Positions 1-8,372 of a stretch of DNA of 64,000 nt are shown piece by piece. Numbering within the stretch: the stretch's first letter is position 1; each line of letters begins with the position of its first letter. The position numbers and the translations under genes are program-made. This stretch comes from Symbiodinium natans (Eukaryota; Sar; Dinophyceae; Suessiales; Symbiodiniaceae): contig CAJNDS010000565.1 in assembly GCA_905221605.1 (NCBI GenBank), positions 1-64,000 of the forward strand. The letters are read 5' to 3'. Under the pieces are notes generated by a model. It made no database searches. It was given only the letters and a program-made list of their open reading frames with translations, and was not told the origin of the DNA.

Positions 1-117
1 CCACCCCCCCGCCAACCCCCGCCCCCACCCCCGTGGGTGGCTTAAATAGGGTCTATTTGGAAGCTGGGACTCGGGTTTTCTTATAGCCATACACGTTTCC
101 ACGAGGGTACGCTGCTG
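1..117. repeat. C-rich tract and one arm of a dispersed inverted repeat
   Basis: Positions 1-36 are nearly pure C. From about 43 the sequence AAATAGGGTCTATTTGGAAG begins; its reverse complement lies at about 12916-12935, and a further forward copy lies at 12838. In both places it is followed by or next to a GCTGGGA(C/A)TC motif and a C-rich run, so this is a member of one dispersed non-coding repeat family. No gene is visible here. Confidence 0.6.
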
Positions 118-761
118 TCACGTCAGTCGTACTATGGAGGCCTCAGGAACAAGAACCAGGTAGTTCCTCTTTTCTCTTCTCTTTTTCTCCTCAATCCTAA
201 AGTCGAAGGCTCTCGTGAGGAGAAGAGAAGGGAGGGAAGGAGGGAAAGATAAGAGGAACACGATTTTCATGGGAAGAGCCAAGAAAAGAATAGAAGAGAG
301 ATAAAACAAGGCGCAAAGAAGATGGTACTCTTCTTTATCTATCCTCTCTCCCTTATCTCTCCGTTCCCTCTGTCTTTTCGAAATGAGAAAAACAAAAAGA
401 AAGATGAAAAGAAGAAGGGTTAGGAAAAGAGCCGAAGAGATAGGCCGAAAAGAGGGGTATGGTGAAGTACGGCAAAGGTCCACGCACAAGGAGTCACCTT
501 CTGCTTACCCTTCCACTGCTTGATTTTACAAGCTCCTTTCTTGTGTTTTATCAGTTAAAATTAAAAGGAAACAGAAGGAGAGAAGGGAAAGGGAAGTGAG
601 AGAGGAGAGACAACAAGGAGGCCATTTTAATTTCCTGTGAGTTATCAAAAGGAATGCAATATTATGGGAAGAGCAATGGAAAAAAAGAGTGGAAGAGAAA
701 TTAAGACAGGAGAGGGAGGTGCAAAAATAAGGCAAAGAGAAGATGGTGCCGTTTTCATCTC
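118..761. repeat. GA-rich dispersed repeat, copy interrupted by the LTR element
   Basis: Purine-rich DNA that matches by eye the segments at 6395-7440 and 7747-8350. Shared blocks include one around TCTTTTCGAAATGAGAAAAA and one around CCTTTCTTGTGTTTTATCAG. Open frames on either strand here are low-complexity (Leu/Phe/Ser or Arg/Glu/Lys) and shift between copies, so no protein is called. The LTR element at 767-6389 sits inside this repeat, and the five bases at 762-766 are its target duplication. Confidence 0.7.
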
Positions 762-766
762 ACCTC
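762..766. repeat. Left target-site duplication ACCTC
   Basis: ACCTC directly precedes the left LTR. The same five bases at 6390-6394 directly follow the right LTR. Five base pairs is the usual copia duplication length. The pair fixes the LTR ends at 767 and 6389. Confidence 0.85.
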
Positions 767-993
767 AGTTGAAAGACTCAAAACTCTGATGCCTGAGCTA
801 AGAGAACAAGGCAACAAGAGGAAGAACCACAAAGGGTTGGGGATCAACACAGCCCTCGACCCTACGTACAACCCGCTCTCAGAGCGGCCCTTTTTCATCT
901 TGAGCCAAAGGTCAGAAGGTAAGCCATCCTGATCTGCATAACATGACTATACATACATTACTTTACAGGAAGGAAGCTCGTGATTCTTCAACT
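767..993 (-). repeat. 3' LTR of the minus-strand copia-like element
   Basis: 227 bp, matching 6163-6389 with no difference seen by eye. The ends form a 7-bp inverted repeat, AGTTGAA and TTCAACT. A polypurine tract lies immediately inside it, which identifies this copy as the 3' LTR in the minus-strand sense. Confidence 0.88.
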
Positions 994-1001
994 CCCCCCT
1001 T
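994..1001 (-). other. Polypurine tract of the copia-like element
   Basis: On the minus strand the bases just before the 3' LTR read AAGGGGGG. This is the normal position and composition of the plus-strand primer of LTR retrotransposons. Confidence 0.75.
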
Positions 1002-1927
1002 CATGTTTGCAGATTCTCAAGTCCTAGAGCTCATTTGAAGCTCGATTCTGGACTTCAGGAAGCAACAGCTACGAGCTCAACTCTGCAGCCAAACCTACTG
1101 TCGATTGAAGTACAGGCTTAGCCATGTACAAATTGAATCCGGTATCTCAGGTGATCAGGCTGAAACGTAGACTCAATAAACCTTTAAGGTAATTCTACCT
1201 GCGATCTATACAAAACTACTCTCAACCGGTGCAGGACTGTGCTCAGGCGGAGTCAGAGCGGCGCTTGGGAGCAGCCGTACACTGACACAACGCAGTGCAA
1301 GGCTGAGGGCAGGCAAGGAGTGCAGAACGAGATCCTCAAGAACTCATTCAGATGACACAGGGATGATGGCCCATATCCAAGTGTCTGCAAAAGCACGATG
1401 ATGGATACTGTACAAGACTACTCGTGACTACTCCCAATCAGAAGCACAGCTGTGCTCACGCAGAGTCAGAGTGGCGCTAGGCAGCAGCCAAACACCGACA
1501 TCACACAGTGCAAGATTGAGGATAGGCAGTGGTTTAGGAACGAGTTCTTCAAGAGCTCTTTCGGATGACACAAGGATGAAGAGAGCGGCCGCTGGGCATC
1601 CGAGTGTCTGCAAGTTGCACAGTGATGGAAGTATCGCTCAGCTGAACAACCATCGCAACATTATCACCAGAGGCAATTGTAACAAAGCTTTAGGTGATGG
1701 CGAACACACTTAGCTGGGAACATCTGGCAGATGTTAGTAGAAATGCGCAGCAACTTTAGTGCGTGAGCCCATTTCCGGATTGAAAGGGCCTTCGTCAAAG
1801 GATTACCTTTCTCAGCTTAGCTGAATATCCTTTCGGATAATGGCGACACAAGCTTCATTATTTGCATGACACAAAAAGCTTGATGCCAAGAATCACGGTT
1901 TGCCAAACTTCAAGTAAAGGCAACGCG
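1002..1927 (-). other. Non-coding interior of the copia-like element with a diverged duplication
   Basis: This stretch, where integrase, RT and RNase H would be expected, has no recognisable domain. Two diverged copies of a roughly 200-bp unit lie at about 1208-1405 and 1430-1640; they share GTGCTCA(G/C)GC(G/A)GAGTCAGAG and a CCAAGTGTCTGCAA-like block (the second copy reads CCGAGTGTCTGCAA). Short frames on both strands (for example 1471-1713 plus and 1428-1613 minus) follow the duplication and show no protein features. Confidence 0.5.
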
Positions 1928-3919
1928 TCATTGAACAGGGCACTGCTCGAACACAACATACTCTCTTCCGGGAGCGTTGGAGTCGCTGAGTGACTTGAAC
2001 ACATGAATGTGATCAGCTGCGATGACTTCTCCAAATTCCGAGGCTTCCAGCAACGCGGGCGCAGAGTCCTCATCACGAGGCTTGCGACACACTCTTCTGG
2101 ACAAGAGCTTGGATTGATTGCACACATCACAGAACGGGTTCTTTGGGAAGTGGAAGAAGCGATGCTTCACACTTACAGCTTCATCTCTCAGTTTGCGAAC
2201 TCGATCACTGACATGTGCATCATCCACAACGGGGAATCCAGGTGGACTCAAATCTAGAGGCTTGTCCCCTTCAGGAAGTGCAGATGCAGCAGGACCATCA
2301 GGGCTTGCTTCGATAAGATGTTCTTTGGGTAACCCCCCTGACGAAGAGGAAGGTATCTCGGACGAATCAACTTCTGCGGGAATGACATCAACCAGCGGAA
2401 GATTGTCCAGTAGAAACCCAACTCCTATGAGAGCATCCAAAACATCATGCTCGAGAGAAGCAGGATCTGTTGCCGCACACAAGACCATCGCAAGTCGAAC
2501 ACCAGTCCAAGGCTTCGTGGCACGAAGTCGATCTTTGGCGGAAAACCAGATGACCCCTTTCTTGGACTTCAGTAGACCGACCACACCACCTCGACGGAAG
2601 CAACCTACTGCAAAGGACGTGTCATCGCTCGGCTCAATCCCTCGGGATGCGGAAACGCGTTTCATAAGTCCAAAGATCTTACGAACTTGATTGGGCTGAA
2701 TATCACCACGCTTTGTTAGGAGGTCTTTGGCATACTCTTCAGCTGGATCATGGGCAACGGGACGCGAAGGCTCTTGGCATTCCTCACCCGACTCGTCAAG
2801 AGAATCAGCTGACGCAGCAAGACCATGGACAAACTGACATTTGCTGGTGAAGATCGGCACATGCTCATCTGTGCGCTTGGCATAAAGCTTGGCTTCTTCG
2901 GCGCAGTCGACCCGAAGCTTAGACAAGTCATGCGCGAAGAATGGAAGGGAACCAGGTAACCATATGAAGGCCTTCCCAGATTCAACATCCAAGCCAGTGC
3001 TTCGAACAACTGGGCAGTTGTCCAACATGTAGTGAATGGCGAGAGGCATATTGTCGGACGCAAATCCCAAGCTCTGCGAACCGGGCTGAGGTCCACCGCC
3101 TGCGTGGAACGTAACAAGGCTCGCTGAGCGCGCAAGAAACGACCTGTATGACTCCGACGGAATTCCCCGGTCTGCCAACGCCCGCGCCGATCCAAGATGC
3201 CGACCAGCAGCTGTGTGCGCAGCCCACCCAACGCTTAAGGCGTTGCTTCCAGGGATGTTGCACACGCTTGAGGCGGCAATCATTGCCACGACTGCCTTCG
3301 CAACGGCTCCTGTGGATTTGGGTTTGGGAGCGGCGGCCTTAGGCTTAGACTTAGGGTCAACCTTAGGTGTCTTATCAGGGTCATGACTGTACTTGCAGTC
3401 CTCTCCGTGCATGCAACCAGATGCCATCCTGAAGAAAATGCAAGGCGTCTTAGCCTTTTCTGCATCTGACATGCTTTTTGCTTTTGGCTTTGCTCTCGCC
3501 TCAGGCTCAGGGGTTGGTGCTGGGGTTGTAGACACTGGAGCCTCTGGCGGAGTCTTGGGCGCTGGAGGACTTCGCGGTGGCTCTTCGGTCTCAGCAGGTA
3601 CCCCCCTGGCCTTTGCCTGCGGAGCTGCAATCTGCAGGGACTTGATTACCGACTGAGCATTGGTGTCTTCTCGTTCTTGAACGATGACGTCTTGTATCTT
3701 GTTCCATAGGTAACTCCACTCACGACGACGGGATTCTGGCGCAGATTCTCTGATGTCATCAATGACACGTTCTAGCTTCCTAATGTGCTTCACACGGTGG
3801 AAGAGCCATTCGCCAGTGAGGCGATCATCCGGCCTCTGTCCTATTGAATGGGATTGAATACAGAACAGTCCGAACGCGCTGCACAAAATCCCGGAGATCT
3901 CGAATGGAGTTTCCTCCAA
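1928..3919 (-). CDS. Gag tail / protease-like / truncated integrase frame of the copia-like element
   Basis: A 663-aa frame overlapping the Gag frame by 95 bp. Residues 1-100 continue the Gag core in a shifted frame. Residues 103-150 are Pro/Ala-rich. A CCCH zinc finger spans C160-x8-C169-x5-C175-x3-H179, the spacing of RNA-binding TTP-type fingers, instead of the usual CCHC knuckle. Around residues 230-345 is the copia protease segment, but the expected D-T/S-G active site reads H-T-A (235-237), so the enzyme should be inactive. Residues about 585-660 hold the H-x3-H...C-x2-C integrase zinc region and the first catalytic-Asp region, ending at a stop shortly afterwards. In effect this is a truncated pol. 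No independent start is needed: the frame is probably reached from gag by frameshift or mutation near 3838. Confidence 0.78.
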   Translation of the reverse strand: MEETPFEISGILCSAFGLFCIQSHSIGQRPDDRLTGEWLFHRVKHIRKLERVIDDIRESAPESRRREWSYLWNKIQDVIVQEREDTNAQSVIKSLQIAAPQAKARGVPAETEEPPRSPPAPKTPPEAPVSTTPAPTPEPEARAKPKAKSMSDAEKAKTPCIFFRMASGCMHGEDCKYSHDPDKTPKVDPKSKPKAAAPKPKSTGAVAKAVVAMIAASSVCNIPGSNALSVGWAAHTAAGRHLGSARALADRGIPSESYRSFLARSASLVTFHAGGGPQPGSQSLGFASDNMPLAIHYMLDNCPVVRSTGLDVESGKAFIWLPGSLPFFAHDLSKLRVDCAEEAKLYAKRTDEHVPIFTSKCQFVHGLAASADSLDESGEECQEPSRPVAHDPAEEYAKDLLTKRGDIQPNQVRKIFGLMKRVSASRGIEPSDDTSFAVGCFRRGGVVGLLKSKKGVIWFSAKDRLRATKPWTGVRLAMVLCAATDPASLEHDVLDALIGVGFLLDNLPLVDVIPAEVDSSEIPSSSSGGLPKEHLIEASPDGPAASALPEGDKPLDLSPPGFPVVDDAHVSDRVRKLRDEAVSVKHRFFHFPKNPFCDVCNQSKLLSRRVCRKPRDEDSAPALLEASEFGEVIAADHIHVFKSLSDSNAPGREYVVFEQCPVQ

Positions 3920-5351
3920 TTTCGACCTGGAACAACGTTGAAGCAGTCAGCACAGTGCCTCGAACGCGGTCAATGCTGAAATGACGAGCAAGAAGAGCAA
4001 GCATGTATCGACCTTTCGGCTGGGACCCTGTCTGGCCACACAACTCAACGTAGGCGATAACTTCTTGCGCCAACTCAGTCACTTGCTTCAACACACGCAT
4101 GGAAGTCATCTCTCCAGCAATCCAAGCATCAAGGCGAGGAAGAAGACCTGATTCAGTAAGCTCTTCTTTTTCAGCTGTGAAAGACCGAGACAACCATGCA
4201 ACAACCAAACCTTCGCCTGACATGTCAAGCTTGGCAATCTGGACCAACAACGAGTTTTTCCAGGCTCGGAAACCAGCAGCGTCGGAAGGAACCGGCTCAA
4301 GCTTGAGATGTAACAAAGCTCGGCTGTCAACAATGTGCTTCTCTTGCCTTTCAGGCTCTTCGATCTCATGAACAGGAGATGCATCATTGCATCCTGGATC
4401 CGTGCCATTTCTTTGGGCAAGCAGTTGCTGTACGACATCAATCAACTGATCAACACGAGGATCGGTAACGGTCGCAGGAGGGACGGTCGCAGGAGGGCAA
4501 GGGGCTGACTCATTGACAACTTGCGGCAATGAAGGTGCACCACTACTATCCTCATTAGAACCGTTATGTACCCAACTAAACCCACCAGAGCATGCACTTG
4601 ACGCAAGTACCGGCGGCTTATCTGGCTGGCGAGGAGCAGACGTTGGAGGCGAAGACCCAGGACTCGTGGCGCTTGCAGCAGCCTGGCGAAGTCTCTGAAT
4701 CTCGCGGTCTTTGACTTGCAACTCGACACGTAGCTGGGTGTTTTGGAAGTTCAGCAAGTTGTTGTCACCCCGGCAGCTGGTTAGGGCGGCTTCAAGCTCT
4801 TGGTACCCTGCACGAGCGACCTGAAGTTCTGCTTCGGCCTTGCTTAGCTCGGCCTTAGCTACAGAGAGCTGTTCTTCCAAGATTCGACCCTGTTGAAGGA
4901 TCTCATCATAGCGATGTTCGTACTGTTGCAACTGCTCACGCATTTGCTCAACGGTGGATTCAACCAAACCTCTAGCCTCATTCTCAACACGCTCTAGCCT
5001 TGCGGCATGCAACTGTTCAGCATGATCAGCAACATGTTGCGCTGCTTGCGCTGCGGCTAAACGCTGTGCATCCAAAACCTCTTGCGGAGAGGCTCCAACA
5101 TTCAGGATGTTCTGTGTGTATGAGGCTTGAGCGGTTAGATTAGGGTAAGGGCTTGAGTGCTCATGAGTTTTGCGAGGTCTAGACAAGGCTTGTCTAGTCA
5201 GAGGAGGGGACCTTTCACGGACCTCAACTGCTGAACTACTAGCAACCGAACCACTATCCGAACCAACACCACCTGGCAATGCCGTGGCTGAAGCACTTGA
5301 CAAATCAAGCACCGAGCTGGCTTGATTGCTAGGGTCAGAAGGAGAAGACAT
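3825..5351 (-). CDS. Gag-like structural protein with long coiled coil
   Basis: 508 aa. Residues about 1-70 are Ser/Pro-rich. Residues about 100-230 form a heptad-like Glu/Gln/Leu/Ala coiled coil. Residues 231-340 are low complexity. The remainder is a helical Gag core. The layout (coiled coil then capsid-like core) is what I would expect of a dinoflagellate copia Gag. It would assemble particles with its own RNA. The frame stops at 3825 while homologous sequence continues in the overlapping frame, so either a one-base indel near 3838 or a translational frameshift separates the halves. The start ATG at 5351 is preceded by about 146 bp of untranslated sequence after the accessory frame. Confidence 0.72.
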   Translation of the reverse strand: MSSPSDPSNQASSVLDLSSASATALPGGVGSDSGSVASSSAVEVRERSPPLTRQALSRPRKTHEHSSPYPNLTAQASYTQNILNVGASPQEVLDAQRLAAAQAAQHVADHAEQLHAARLERVENEARGLVESTVEQMREQLQQYEHRYDEILQQGRILEEQLSVAKAELSKAEAELQVARAGYQELEAALTSCRGDNNLLNFQNTQLRVELQVKDREIQRLRQAAASATSPGSSPPTSAPRQPDKPPVLASSACSGGFSWVHNGSNEDSSGAPSLPQVVNESAPCPPATVPPATVTDPRVDQLIDVVQQLLAQRNGTDPGCNDASPVHEIEEPERQEKHIVDSRALLHLKLEPVPSDAAGFRAWKNSLLVQIAKLDMSGEGLVVAWLSRSFTAEKEELTESGLLPRLDAWIAGEMTSMRVLKQVTELAQEVIAYVELCGQTGSQPKGRYMLALLARHFSIDRVRGTVLTASTLFQVEIGGNSIRDLRDFVQRVRTVLYSIPFNRTEAG

Positions 5352-5497
5352 TGCTATGGGAGGTGGAAGCGGTTAGCAGCAGCTCACCGCACCCTTTCTT
5401 TTGGCGGAAGAGGCGAGGCTCACGGCGTTCACTGGTGCAACAGTGGAAGGATGTGGCGAAACTTCGCCGGACTTTCCTTCAAGGACAGGCACTCCGT

Positions 5498-6097
5498 TCA
5501 CTCCTCGGAATTCGGAACAGAGTTGATACACCAGTTGCAAAGCGACTCTTCTGCTTCAATCAGACCAGAAAAACTGGGCACCGTAGATCGAGGATAAACT
5601 CGCGTTCCGCGCTTAGCCAAAGAAATGTGGAACGGAGTGATGAATGATGCTCCGGCACACTCGTCCACAACTTCTGCACTGTCGTCAACAATGGCAATGG
5701 GACAACGAGCAATATCAAAGACCTTCTCCAGCAGCGCCCGCTTTCCTGATTCACCCGTGGGCTTGCGGGTGATAAAAAGTAGCGAGAGGACGGAAACTCC
5801 TGCTTCACGGATGAGCCGATCAGTGCTGTTGCAACTCGTGCCGAGAACTTGAGCTACTGTGTCAGAATGACGGCAATAAGAAAGCACCACCACCAATATC
5901 TGCCTGCTTGCGGTCCGGATACTCTGGGCAATCGTCGCGCCAATTTGTGCTCTGACGAATATCACGGTCAAGGACTCCGTGAAAATCAAAAGCAAGGACT
6001 GCACGCGCCTGAGCCACCTCGCAGGAGCGCTTGCACCTTCATTCGAGACTGGAGCCGCTCCGGATGCCTCGGGGCTCAAAAGCACCTTCTTGCTCAC
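5498..6097 (-). CDS. Accessory leader frame upstream of Gag, HAD-like motif
   Basis: 199 aa, starting 65 bp inside the 5' LTR. It is not part of standard copia. Residues about 85-180 show a hydrophobic strand, then a TRKPTGESGKRALLEK segment, then a PIAIVDDSAEVVDEC stretch. That order resembles the later motifs (conserved Lys, then Asp-Asp) of haloacid-dehalogenase-type phosphatases, but no DxD first motif is evident. I cannot assign a function. It could be a captured host fragment retained as a leader ORF. The frame is intact over its length, and the LTRs suggest recent movement. Confidence 0.5.
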   Translation of the reverse strand: MSKKVLLSPEASGAAPVSNEGASAPARWLRRVQSLLLIFTESLTVIFVRAQIGATIAQSIRTASRQILVVVLSYCRHSDTVAQVLGTSCNSTDRLIREAGVSVLSLLFITRKPTGESGKRALLEKVFDIARCPIAIVDDSAEVVDECAGASFITPFHISLAKRGTRVYPRSTVPSFSGLIEAEESLCNWCINSVPNSEE

Positions 6098-6151
6098 TGT
6101 CCATCCATTCTCAGGCAGCTACACTTAGGGTCTTAGCTATGAAAGCAATAC

Positions 6152-6162
6152 GGCTGATAACC
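6152..6162 (-). other. Primer-binding-like site
   Basis: On the minus strand the LTR ends in T and continues GGTTATCAGCC, giving a TGG-starting site. It resembles the initiator-Met primer site TGGTATCAGAGC with one extra T. It sits at the exact expected position. Confidence 0.6.
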
Positions 6163-6389
6163 AGTTGAAAGACTCAAAACTCTGATGCCTGAGCTAAGAG
6201 AACAAGGCAACAAGAGGAAGAACCACAAAGGGTTGGGGATCAACACAGCCCTCGACCCTACGTACAACCCGCTCTCAGAGCGGCCCTTTTTCATCTTGAG
6301 CCAAAGGTCAGAAGGTAAGCCATCCTGATCTGCATAACATGACTATACATACATTACTTTACAGGAAGGAAGCTCGTGATTCTTCAACT
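6163..6389 (-). repeat. 5' LTR of the minus-strand copia-like element
   Basis: 227 bp, partner of 767-993 and apparently identical to it. As the upstream LTR in the minus-strand sense it should carry the promoter. No TATA box is obvious, which is normal for dinoflagellates. The target duplication ACCTC follows at 6390-6394. Confidence 0.88.
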
Positions 6390-8372
6390 ACCTCTCGTTC
6401 TTATCTTCCTCTTCTCTGGTTCTTTTCCCTGTGAAATAAAAAACAAAAGGAAGGACAATGAACATATAAAGGAACCCGTTTTCGTTTTCCGTTTGGGCAC
6501 AAGGAAAAAAAACAGAGGCGACAGGGCGAGAGGAGGGGTTTGCTGAAGCATGGGGAGGGTGTACGGGCAAGGGGCCAACTCCGCCCACTTCCCCCATCCA
6601 TTGAAAGAGGAAAAGGAACAGGGCCTCCATTCCCCTCTTATTCTTCCTTTCTTGCGTTTTTGTCGTTTAGAAGGGAACAGGAGAAGAGGAGGGAGAGAGA
6701 AGGAGAGAGGAGACATAAAAAGGGTTGCATTTTAATGGGAAGAGCAAAGAAAAGACCAGAAGAGAGATGATGGGAGAAGAGGGGGAGACAAAACAAGGCG
6801 CACAGAAAATGGGCAGATAAGAAGAGAGGAAAGGGAATGACCAAGTACAATGAGGAGTTCTTCAATTTCCCTCCCTATCTCTTATGTTACTTTTCCTTCT
6901 TGTGGGGTGTCCCTTTTTCTCTTGAAGATGCAGAAAACGATTGAAAAGGACACCCGTTCCATCGCCCATATGTAGGGAAAAAGAGAGAGAATCATGAGCA
7001 TCAGCTGGGCTTGCTGCCAATCCAACATGGGCGTCCCTTTTAATCGCATTCTGTGTCCTTTTTTCTCGCTTGAAGATGCAGAAAACGATCCAAAAGCACA
7101 TCTGTTGGAGGAAGAGAGAAGGAGAGAGGAGAGATACCAAGGATTGCATATTTAATGGGAAGAGCAAGGAAGAGAATAGAAGACAGATGAATAGAGAAGA
7201 TGGCGCTCTTCTTTATCTATTCTCTCTCCTTTGTTTCTCCCTTCCCTCTTTCTTTTCGAAATGAGAAAAACAAAAAGGAAGAACTATGAGAAGGAGAAGA
7301 GTAAGGAAAGGAACAGAAGAGATAGGCCGAGAGGATGAATATGATGGAGTATTATGGAAAGGCTCACGCGCAAGGAGTCACCCTCTGCTTACCTTTTCAC
7401 TGCTTTATCATATGAGTTCCTTTCTTGTGTTTTATCAGTTAAAAGGAAGCGGAAGAAGAGAAGGGAAAGGGAAGTGAGAGAGGAAAGATAACAAGGATGC
7501 TATGTTTCCCGAAGCGTGCTGCAAGGAATAGAAGAGACAGGAAGCAAGGAGACGGAATCACAAAATAAGGCGCAAAGCTGTACATATCATCTCTCCCTTG
7601 TCTCTCCCTATTCCCTTTCGAACTAGAAAAAACCATTCTTGCTTTTCACAGATAGGTTCCCTCTCTCCTCTTCAGGAAATCCCCTTTCCCTTATGTTGCT
7701 TTTTGAAGCGAATAAGAAAAATAGCAGATAAGAAGAGAGGAAAGGGTCAATTTCCCTCCCTATCTCTTATGTTGCTTTTCCTTCTTGTGGGGTGTCCCTG
7801 TTTCTCTTGAAGATGCAGAAAACGATTGAAAAGGACACCCGTTCCATCGCCCATGTGTAGGGAAAGAGAGAGAATCATGAGCATCAGCGGGGCTTGCTGC
7901 CAATCCAACATGGGCGTCCCTTTTAATCGCAGTCTGTGTCCTTTTTTCTCGCTTGAAGATGCAGAAAACGATCCAAAAGCACATCTGTTGGAGGAAGAGA
8001 GAAGGAGAGAGGAGAGATACCAAGGATTGCATATTTAAGGGGAAGAGCAAGGAAGAGAATAGAAGACAGATGAATAGAGAAGAGGGAGAGACAAAACAAG
8101 GCGCAGAGAAGATGGCACTCTTCTTTATCTATTCTCTCTCCCTTGTTTCTCCCTTCACTCTTTCTTTTCGAAATGAGAAAAACAAAAAGGAAGAACTATG
8201 AGAAGGAGAAGAGTAAGGAAAGGAACAGAAGAGATAGGCCGAGAGGATGAATATGATGGAGTATTATGGAAAGGCTCACGCGCAAGGAGTCACCCTCTGC
8301 TTACCTTTCCACTGCTTTATCATATGAGTTCCTTTCTTGTGTTTTATCAGCAGAAGAGAAGGGAAAAGCAAA
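6390..8372. repeat. GA-rich repeat block with a 0.6-kb direct duplication
   Basis: Two long direct copies occur at about 6862-7438 and 7747-8350. The second carries a 27-bp insertion near 8076, and the copies otherwise match closely. Frames from both copies give near-identical 96-101-aa peptides on the minus strand, but these are low-complexity and stop at different places, so they reflect the duplication and not a gene. The target duplication base run of the neighbouring LTR element is at 6390-6394. Confidence 0.75.

Larger units (their letters stand above)
767..6389 (-). mobile_element. Young non-autonomous Ty1/copia-like LTR retrotransposon
   Basis: A 5.6-kb element read on the minus strand. 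Two 227-bp LTRs (767-993 and 6163-6389) look identical by eye. The 5-bp target duplication ACCTC lies at 762-766 and 6390-6394. A polypurine tract (994-1001) and a primer-binding-like site (6152-6162) sit exactly at the inner LTR edges. Order in the sense direction: accessory frame, Gag with coiled coil, Gag tail with CCCH zinc finger, protease-like segment, truncated integrase N-terminus, then about 0.9 kb without coding. No reverse transcriptase or RNase H is present, so mobility must depend on another element. Identical LTRs imply recent insertion. The LTR ends are AGTTGAA/TTCAACT rather than the usual TG/CA. Confidence 0.88.

Noticed and set aside
2003-2690. Plus-strand frames of 84 and 190 aa inside the first element
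   Set aside because: Antisense of the pol-derived frame, with no independent features.
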